NCBI GenBank assembly: GCA_030512335.1
Contig: JAULSU010000006.1
Span: forward strand, 2,666,001-2,730,000
DNA: 64,000 bases
Source of the DNA: Immersiella caudata
Lineage: Eukaryota > Ascomycota > Sordariomycetes > Sordariales > Lasiosphaeriaceae
Direction of reading: 5' to 3'
Shown: piece after piece, positions 56,101-64,000 of the stretch
Layout of the letters: every line of letters starts with the position of its first letter
How positions within the stretch are numbered: the stretch's first letter is position 1
Notes under the pieces: generated by a model
What the model was told of the DNA's origin: nothing
What the model saw: only the letters and a program-made list of their open reading frames with translations
Database searches by the model: none
Translations under genes and position numbers: made by a program

Positions 56101-58352
56101 TCAAGAGGGTTTCCGTGGGAATTTGGAAGTGTCATCGCTGCAAGAAGACAATGACTGGTGGCGCCTATCACCTCAGGTCAGTGAGGCCTCATGTCCACAG
56201 AAATAACCCGAACCTAACGAGGTCACCAGCACGCCCACGGCAACGTCTGTGAAAGCCACCATCCGCCGACTGCGAGAGACAGCGGCTACTTCATCTTGAA
56301 GTAGTCCATCATCTGTGCGAAGCTGCGTCTTCAGGGTCGGCAACAGAAATCGGGAGCATAATTTTCGGGACGTTGGGTCCTCAAATGACATATGTCGACA
56401 TCCCGCTGGCAGAACACATCGTTGGCAACTAGCTTGAGCTCGCAGATATACCACAACCAGGGATTGCCATCTTCCGCATCCAATCACCCAACCGCATTGT
56501 GAAGCGGATGACTCCGAAGTCACTCGAGACTCCAAGTTCCAGCAACGAAGTAGACGGTCTGATGACCGATCTGAGATTGATAGGGGAATGGCATTATGAG
56601 TGCATATCATCCTTATCCAAGCCCCGATACACTGCAGCATTGGAGGGAGTAGAGATGAGTAGGCTCAAGAATATGACGGTCCTTGTCCACCGACGTGGGG
56701 CAGAAGCGATGGTGTTAAAGAAAGGGCCGAGTTTGAATGGGCAACAGGATGGTAGGAGGGATTTACGGTGCACTCTCAGGCGATAACACCTCTTCTTCTT
56801 GTCGAGAACCTAGGAATCGGTTCTGGTCAGCTTCGCCCGATGCACTTGGCGCTTCTTGGTCTGCGGTGGAGAAGAGCTAGTTGAAGCGGAAGTCCGCAGC
56901 ACCGCGTGATAGTTGAAAAGGGGTCCGTGAAACAACAACATGATGTGTTGGCCAGGGGTTGCCATCGCTCTTGTCCACACACACATCGCGGAGTCTGGCG
57001 GCATCTGGATTGGGCAAGCCGTGGAAAAGAACGGCCGAGACGGGTAGGTAGATGCAAGGCAACCATTTCGATACTGACCGAGAAGTCTCCCCGAAAGTAA
57101 ACACGTGCTGGCCCAAGTCCAGCTAAGTTGTGGTGGCCTGACATTGGTGCTACAACCGGACAAGAATCTCCGCCGAAGCTGAGGGGGGTGCGACGGCTGC
57201 GGACGGCTGCAACCCATCGCCGATTCCATTTATCTTGAACGGACATGAACGAATCAATGGCGACTTGCTCGTCTCGGCACAAAGACTCAACGCGCAAGCA
57301 ATGCCATTAGAGCTGTGTGTGCCGCAAAGAGCCACCACCGCCACTGCCGACTTGCATCATTGTGCATCGGCAGGCAGGCAGAAACATATCACGCGGTGAT
57401 GAACTGTGGGCCTCAATATGGTCTTTCGTCGCAGTTAGATCCGGATACCTCCACGGCGGCAAACGCCCCCAGCGGAAGCTTCAATGGCGATTGCGCCCCT
57501 GACATGAAAATTGGCTTCTTCCCCAGATGTGGTGTCGTCATTCCGCATGCAGAGAGGTAAGCCCTAGCCAATAAAGGCGCTTGTGGCTTGAGGGGAGCCC
57601 CACTTTGCGTCACCAACAAAAGATGTGCCGCTGGGGTGTCGGAAGCTGGGCGAGACCTTTCCTATCAGGGGATATCTGACGCAGATTCAACAACGGCATT
57701 TGGTGCTCACCAAGAAAGAGCAGATGAGCTTATTCCAGGCGGTTGGCAGCTGAGAAAGAGATCTAGCCAGGGCTGCAAAGGTAAGAGTCCAGACCAGGGC
57801 TCGCCAGGGCAGAAGGGGTGGACACAGGACTTTCGAGCCCCTGCAGCGTCGCATTTACAGCAGCAGCGTCAAGTGGCAGCATGCTGGTCTGTCTCCATCG
57901 CGCTAAAGCACCGACCGCTTGCTCCGGCTTGCGCAGTTGTGCACAGTCTGCTACAAGGGGATTGTGTGTCGTTTGCAGGTTTAGGGCCCTGCTAACAAGC
58001 AGAGTCCGTTGAGCCGCACTTGCCTTTTGCGGGAGCCCGAAACAGCCCGCAATGGATCCCTCTCCGAAAGCCAGCCCCTGACGTCATGGGATTTTCAACT
58101 ACGGGGCAAAACCTCGCCGACAGCAGACGGAGGGCAGGCAGGCGGTCTCTTTTTGTTGCCATCTCGATTGTGTACTTGCCCTCTGGCGCCTTGTGCCGTC
58201 ATTTCGTGGGGGCTTCTGGCTGTTTGGGAGTTCCGACCACCTTTGCTATGACGTAGGTACACTTTCACATGCTTCCCTCCTTCCATCCCAACCGCTTCAG
58301 ACTGCTGCAAACAGGTACAGCTGCCCGGGGCCACAGAAGCCTTCACAGCTCT
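53108..58352. other. 5.2-kb gene-poor stretch
   Basis: The first few hundred bases are the J-protein promoter. Minus-strand frames at 53591-53929, 53940-54317 and 54322-54706 have some coding character but are interrupted (for example a TGA at 54135-54137 between two pieces in one frame), and I recognise no family. 55000-57600 shows nothing convincing. The right end is the grg1 promoter. Confidence 0.45.
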
Positions 58353-58360
58353 ATATAATC
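58353..58360 (+). promoter_or_regulatory. TATA box of grg1
   Basis: TATATAAT lies 131-138 bp upstream of the grg1 ATG and is followed by a long C/T- then CA-rich leader, typical of very strongly expressed fungal genes. Homologues are induced by glucose removal and by the clock. Confidence 0.75.
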
Positions 58361-58490
58361 CAGATCTCCCTCCGCCCAAGACCAGTTCTCTTCCTTCTTC
58401 ATCACACACACTCACATCTTCTCAATCGATCAAGATCACCTCTAAACTTCACTCAACTCACAAACAACTCAACCAACCCAAACAACCAAA

Positions 58491-58764
58491 ATGGATACCC
58501 TCAAGAACGCCGGAAACTACGTTGCCGACAAGGTCGCCGGCACTGGCCACGAGGCTTCCAAGGAGGCCAACAAGTCGATCGCCAAGGATAACAACGCTAA
58601 CGTCGGTGACCGGTAAGCACCACATCTTCTCCCTTCTCAAACTTCCATCAAGAGACTGACTCCATCGCAGCATCCAGGCCGCTGGCAACGCCATCTCCGA
58701 CAAGTCCAAGGAGACCAAGTCTGAGGCTTCTGCCGAGGCCAACAAGCAGGCTGCTACCCACTAA
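58491..58764 (+). CDS. grg1: Glucose-repressible protein Grg1/CCG-1 homologue, 71 aa
   Basis: Exons are 58491-58612 and 58671-58764, with a GTAAGC donor, GACTGAC branch and CGCAG acceptor. The product is small and hydrophilic: MDTLKNAGNYVADKVAGTG, then KEANKSIAKDNNANVGDR, then SDKSKETKSEASAEANKQ before TAA. This matches the Neurospora Grg1/CCG-1 family in length and in the repeated lysine-rich helical pattern related to LEA-like stress proteins. Such genes are among the most abundant transcripts during carbon starvation and conidiation. The molecular role is not known; it is cytosolic and intrinsically disordered. The A-rich Kozak context (CAAAATGG) and strong leader fit high expression. Confidence 0.92.
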
Positions 58765-59291
58765 GTCCGCTTCGCATTTCCTACTTTCGACACCAGTCAT
58801 GGTCGGCCTTTGAAGATTCTTGCCGCGGGCTGCAGCAACATGGGAGGCACATCTGGAGTTTGGAAGGGACTGCTTTCGGGGAGGAATATGGACGGAGTTT
58901 GAGCTGACGAGCGCGAGCTCTGAGGCATTCTGGGAGGATTGTACTTTTACACATACCCCTGCCTTGCACTGGCAATGGAATGAACACCGATTTTCTACCT
59001 CACCGAGCTTCCAATGATTGTTACAAGTGCGGGTGCCATGCTCCTCGTGATGTTTTATGAACATGTCAATTATGTTTGCCAGATCTAGCGGGGAAATCGA
59101 CAGGCATATCAACTTACACCTGCCCCCCTCTTGTGCACGGACCCTTTCCTAGTGATGCTTACCACCGCGACGACGGCGACCAATTACGCTTAATTATCTC
59201 GATTTCCCCTCACCAGCCAATTCTCCTGTCGCCACTCCACTTGAATTATATCGACGCAACGAAACGGTGATCTACCTCCTAGCCCATTAAC
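58765..59291. other. Intergenic between grg1 and the EBP-family gene
   Basis: This is the 3' UTR of grg1 and the short promoter of the next gene. No other feature was seen. Confidence 0.6.
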
Positions 59292-60423
59292 ATGTCGTCA
59301 CTCCCCCCGGACCTCTTCGATACCACCACCCTGGTCTCACTCGGCGCTGTAGCTGCAATTCTCGGCGCGGCCTGTATGTAGTACCCACTCCATTAACTCA
59401 ACCGCTCCCCGTCATTCAAGCGCCGTTGTCCACTTCTATAATTCGCCCTCAACCCCAAGCTAACACGCGCAGACACCCTTTCACGCGCAACCCTCGCATC
59501 CTCGACGCCGGCTTCACTTCGCGCCCTCTTCATCTGGCACGCCTTCGACGCCCTCATTCACTTCGTCCTCGAGGGCAGCTTTCTCTACCATTGTTTTTTC
59601 TCCGTCGTCCAGGCGGGCATGGGCAAGGGCGGCTTCTATTATCCTGATCCAGAGAACTATCTTGGGTGGGGAGCGAAGGGGAAGGGTGTGGTCCATGGAT
59701 CGCAGGCAGGAGGGGATAATCCGTTGGCAGGGCTGTGGATGGTTTATGCTAGGGCCGATAAGAGATGGGGAGGTGTTGATCTAGTAGGTTGGTTTTCTTT
59801 TTCCAGAGTTTGTGTGGTGATGTGGTAGAGGGAGGTATTGGGGTTGATATGAGAGCGGAATTGGTTCCGGTGGAGACTTTGGGGTGCATCAGGATCGGCT
59901 ATGCTGGGTGCTCGCTAACTTGTGAGGGTTCTGCGTCGGAAATATGGTAATGAGAGCGATGTGGTAGTGATTTGGCTGGGGGTGTTGTCATGAAGGGGAC
60001 AGGTGCAGTGTGCGAAATGTCTGCTAACACGCACCAGGGGATTGTCAGCCTCGAACTGCTGACCGTTTTCGTCGTCGGCCCCATGGCGTGCCTTGTGTGC
60101 TACGATATCGCAAAGAAGAACCCGCGCGCCAACATCTTGATGATCATCCTCGCTACGGCCGAGCTTTACGGCGGTGGGTACCTCTGCCATGATATCCTTG
60201 GGCTTTCTGACAGGATTCAGGCTTCATGACATTCTGCCCCGAGTGGCTGACCGGAAACATCAACCTGGACAGCAGCAACTTCATGTATCTGTGGTTGTAC
60301 TTGGTGTTCTTCAACGTGCTTTGGGTATTTATCCCCTTTTACGCCATCTATATCGCCTCAGCCGACATCCTTGATGCGTTCAGGGTGAGGACCGCGTCGT
60401 TGGCCACGAAGAAGCTGGAGTGA
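59292..60423 (+). CDS. Emopamil-binding protein family (EBP/EXPERA) membrane protein, 243 aa
   Basis: Exons are 59292-59373, 59473-59783, 60038-60173 and 60221-60423; the frame closes exactly. The family includes sterol delta8-delta7 isomerase. The family signature is present: WHAFDALIHFVLEGSFLY (His50, Asp53, His57, Glu61), then the Trp/Asp pair in YARADKRWGGVDL, the second Glu in VSLELLTVFVVGPMACL, and TAELYGG with EWLTGN. Four or more hydrophobic segments place it in the ER membrane. Ascomycetes mainly use Erg2 for this ergosterol step, so this EBP-type protein may act in a side pathway or on another lipid. Intron 2 is unusually long (254 nt) and has its own open frames. The catalytic residues appear intact. 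Confidence 0.85.
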
Positions 60424-63400
60424 AGATTGAGGAGGCGCAAAGAGGCGAAGCCCATGAGATAGGAACACGCGAGTCGATTCGAGTTTGGATGCCGCCGATA
60501 TTGGTTTTCCTTGGAAGAGAAGCGCGGCACGTATATTAAGGGTTCGATAGCTGGAAAACTATCATTCGTTGACCGCCCACATCCACGGGCCTGGGCCGAG
60601 GGCATACATAGCACGAAGATATTATACCATGATATTCATTACAGGTCACATCATGTACGAACAACATGTGCGCCTGGAGGGAAGACGGAAGATCGTGACC
60701 ACGGGATGTCCAGGGAGGCATTTTTGCGAGCCAAGCGTCGGGCAACTCCGTTGAGTGGCTCATCCCAAATTTCATGGGGTGATGCATTGTCTAAGTCGTG
60801 CTAACTTTGCGCTTGAGAGGAGGCGCCGCTACATCCCACAACGATTTCACCTGCGTCGCCAGACGTCAGAGGCATCACGACACACGATGCGCATAATAGG
60901 TGGCCAAAAAACACCGTGGAAGGCGGCGAGTTCATCTATCTCAGAAAAAGCAGAGACTTACAACTCGTGGCCAGGAAAATGTCGGCCCCAAGCAACAAGG
61001 CACACGACACTCGGACGCCTGACACCACTTGGGGATCTCTTCGCTAGTAAAGACGATTACCCCAGCCACGAGAGTTGCGTCATGCGGATTCCGACAATCA
61101 CTTGTCACAAGACCAGGTGAGATCCAAGCATATCAGTCCGAGCACTGATGCACTTGACCAGGTCGAGAGAGTTGCGGGAGACCAGATCCATCAACAATGC
61201 GTGATAAGGAGACGAGCACGCAAAAGGGGAGATAACAACGATTTGCAGAGATGCCACCCCTACCTACCTGAGAGCACCGCGACCAAGAAGCGGTTTCATC
61301 GTATGAGAATATGCGAACTGGCGGCGTAGCAGTCGTGATATGAGGGTGATCTTTCTGGGGCTTGAGCACGGTGTTGGCGCTGACGAGGATGCGCTCGCCG
61401 GTGCTCCCCGCTTGAGGGCCTTTATTCATTTCGGTGTTATGGCTTTCCATGCCCTGTGGATATTGCGGGCTGCAAAAGAGTGGCGAGCCTTTCTTGTGGC
61501 TTGAGCCCAAGTCCCGGGAGGGTGTGGGGCTGCGGTTATTATGGTTTGCGCGGCATAGAAACGGTGTGCCGCCTCGGAAAGTTGCAGAGTAGCAGCGCCT
61601 GCCGACACAGGCGGAATCGAGTGGTTCAGTTATGCTTGTTTGCAAAATGCCCGACTACATCAGACAAATGCCAACACCAGCTAAGCTGCGTGTATCGGCG
61701 CAGCTCGTTTCTCAAAGAGGTGAGCGAACATGAGAGAACTCTGCACCGTCGGAGTCGTGTCTTTGGCCAGAGCGCCTTTCTTGTCACACCATAACCCTAT
61801 CAGGAATATGGGGGATGCTCTCCCGTTTGCAGGATCGGCAATCGCCTGGTTGGCAAGGCCGGGGCTGCCAATGGGACAAGGGAGGAGGTGATGCGACCTC
61901 CGGGCTGTTGAGATATCCAGCGTAGCAACCCATGGGTAAACGGATTTCCGGAACCTGATACACGCTTCGTGTCAAAGCCGCGCAGGCATCTGGAACGGAC
62001 GAACCACCGCGTTGCTTTTGCTTGCACCACCGCGAGACCGGACGGTTGGAAGGGATATTCACCAGTCCAATTGCGATGCTAGAGGAACCCACAGAAACGC
62101 GTTTGTTTCCCTCGGCTGTCTGTTGCTTCTCCAACACGAATGTTTGAAGCAGTCCCGCTACCGTTACGACGCAGACTAAGTCGGGGTCGAGATTGCGAGA
62201 GCACAGCCCGCTTCGAAGGGGTCAACCGCCGCGGTCTGTGATCAACGATCGCAGCATATCACACTGTGATAGTACTAAAGAAAGAACGGCTCGAACATAG
62301 ATCATCGAGATGCGAGCCTGTGGGCGCACTGAGCACCATCGAGTCCAGACGGATTTTCCCAGAACATCAGGCTGATGGATAACAGCGATCCTGAATGGAA
62401 GCCTGAAGACGAGCAACGAATGAGAACGAGTTACGCAGCGCTATTTTGGAGTCGAGAGCGATTTTGCCAGCGTGCCAGTGAAGGTCTTGGGTCGAGGTCT
62501 TGGCGGAGGTTGACTTTGGAGTTTGATCGACGCCGGGCCACCCCTGGCGACCCCTAGAAGCCAAGGCGCCTTCCCTCTTTGAGCATTAAACCCTGGATGG
62601 GGCTCCAAGAGCACACGCCACAGGGCGGCCCCTGGCGGCGACGAAACTTGGGCTTGTCGCAAGCTTGCCTCAACCCCACGCCGCAACAATGCTTTCACAG
62701 CTTCCCCTCTCTTTTCGCACAGCTTTTTGGCTGCGCACATTCGCACCCTGTTGTTGCTTGGGCCCTGAGCCCCGACACTGTCTACCGGATCAATGCCTTT
62801 CCATCGCAACCGCAGCAGCGGTTCCTCGCAGCTGAAGCACCGACCGCCCGATTCTGCCCATCTCATGCACCCCAGCTTCGTGCGCAATGGCTGCTGGTCG
62901 TGTCGTCGCGGGCCTCACGGCCTCCCGCATCTCGCTCCCGCCTGCGGCCAGCGCCCCCGCCAGCGGGCCATGGCCTTGACCTTCCACTTCGACCCCATCC
63001 GCCATGCGCAGGCCGCCTTGTCGTAGCCAAGATCCCTTGGTGCTGGCCGAGCCCACCCAAGGCGAGTGATCAGAGACCTGCAGGGGACGCTCCATCCAGC
63101 CCTGGTCCCTGTCCGGCTCTCGCCTGGCCGCGCGGGGACCCGTCCCATTGTCTCCCATCGTCTGTTGCTTACAATCGCGCCAACCAGGAGCTCATCACCG
63201 TGACCGTCTCTGCTTTTCATGCATCGCGCCCAGAGCTTCTTCTGGAAGCGTCCCCACCGTTCGCCGTCTCTGCGTGCTCGCCCGTCTCTTACCCCCCGCT
63301 CAGCAGATTCCCCAATTCTCCCATTCTCCCTGGTCCCTGTTTCTATTCCCAGTCTTGGGCTCTCGCAGCCAGTGCTCGATGGGTCGGGGACTGTTTCGTC

Positions 63401-63683
63401 TGGTCCGTGGTTGAGCTTGAGGTGTGATACCCCCCTGCCCCCCCGTAGCACCCTGGTGCGGACCCCCTTCCTTTGTGCTTGGGCTTTGCCATTACACTCT
63501 TGCCTTTCCTCTCGCCGCCTGCGCTCTCTCCCCCTTCTTTCATCCGTTCCACACATCGGCCGAACGACACACGAGGGAATCGACGACGTGGTTAGATGAC
63601 TTGACGACGCCGGGACCGCGGGCACTGCTACGGCTCATCGCCATCGCCATCGCCAACTTCGCCGTTGTCCTTCGATCAGCCCA
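60424..63683. other. Long intergenic and leader region, C-rich at the right end
   Basis: No recognised gene is present. The 282-codon frame at 62579-63427 (+) is dominated by Pro/Ser/Arg from C/T-rich DNA, is mirrored by open frames on the minus strand and looks like promoter and 5' leader of the gene at 63684. The region 60500-62500 has only short chance ORFs. Confidence 0.5.
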
Positions 63684-64000
63684 ATGTCGCCATTCTTCAC
63701 ATCGGGTACCGGCGCGGGGTGGCTGGAGTCGCGGGCCGACATGACGAACTTTGGTCGATTCAGGAATGAGAATGGGACGGGGAATGGGTTGTTCCAGGCA
63801 TCGACGAACCAGACCTTCAACCAGTTCAACCAGCAATCCAACAGATTTGTGTTTACTGCCGCGAAATCCATCAGGACCTCGACGATTATCTTGGCCGTCT
63901 TCAACACAATAGCCGCGTTCGCAACGGCTGTCGGCATCCTGATCGAATCGTACTATAGGAAGAAGAGGAACGATAAGAACTTCAGATTCAGGTATGGAGG
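63684..64000 (+). CDS. Membrane protein, first exon only (cut by window end)
   Basis: ATG 63684 starts a soluble, Asn/Gln-rich N-terminus (GNGLFQASTNQTFNQFNQQS) followed by a helix and one clear membrane segment, with STIILAVFNTIAAFATAVGI, then a basic stop-transfer run (YYRKKRNDKNFRF). A GTATGG donor at 63992 ends the exon in phase 2 after 308 nt, so the gene continues beyond the window. The layout suggests the first segment of a multi-pass plasma membrane protein, possibly receptor-like, but no family motif is complete here. Confidence 0.7.
   Translation, partial: MSPFFTSGTGAGWLESRADMTNFGRFRNENGTGNGLFQASTNQTFNQFNQQSNRFVFTAAKSIRTSTIILAVFNTIAAFATAVGILIESYYRKKRNDKNFRFRYG

Noticed and set aside
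62579..63427. 282-codon open frame on the plus strand
   Set aside because: Composition is C/T-driven, Pro/Ser/Arg-rich, with open frames on the opposite strand, and it lies where the leader of the next gene is expected.

Overview
The window comes from a filamentous ascomycete nuclear genome (Pezizomycotina, most likely Sordariomycetes). The evidence is short introns of roughly 50-150 nt with GTRNGY donors and CTRAC-like branch sites, two Zn2Cys6 transcription factors, a Grg1/CCG-1 homologue, a WSC-tailed haem peroxidase, and a nuclear tRNA-Glu with good A and B boxes. Reading frames were reassembled by hand from splice sites. Every multi-exon model given closes in frame, but none was tested against transcripts.

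Layout. 1-11 kb is an accessory, decaying stretch: a frameshifted FG-GAP fragment, an HNH-type gene with a doubtful middle, two orphan genes lying between inverted repeats (3241-3351 and 6158-6294), a heavily mutated coiled-coil gene and a tiny two-exon ORF. 11-18.3 kb holds a GAS2-domain cytoskeletal protein and a CTF1-beta-like regulator, both on the minus strand. 18.3-24.3 kb is almost empty. 24.3-26.1 kb holds a disordered orphan gene with two in-frame TAG codons. 26.6-33.9 kb is a lower-GC region with poly(A) runs, hairpins and short repeats. It surrounds a single intronless gene for a 1198-residue protein that joins a stonustoxin-like N-terminus to a P-loop GTPase. 34.6-37.8 kb encodes a secreted hybrid peroxidase with four WSC domains, followed by tRNA-Glu(CTC) and a second Zn2Cys6 regulator at 40.5-42.7 kb. 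42.7-48 kb is gene-poor. 48-53.1 kb is conserved housekeeping: Rit1 tRNA ribosyltransferase, a HAD hydrolase and a Sis1-type J protein. After another sparse stretch come grg1, an EBP-family sterol isomerase-like gene, and the first exon of a membrane protein cut off by the window end.

The genes do not form an obvious pathway or biosynthetic cluster. Conserved, well-spliced genes alternate with islands of orphan, mutated or repeat-flanked sequence. The most notable item is the stonustoxin-like/GTPase gene in its repeat-rich island, which has the architecture of a self-contained immune or incompatibility effector. Next are the inverted-repeat-bounded orphan pair and the run of orphan genes whose reading frames continue past single stop codons.
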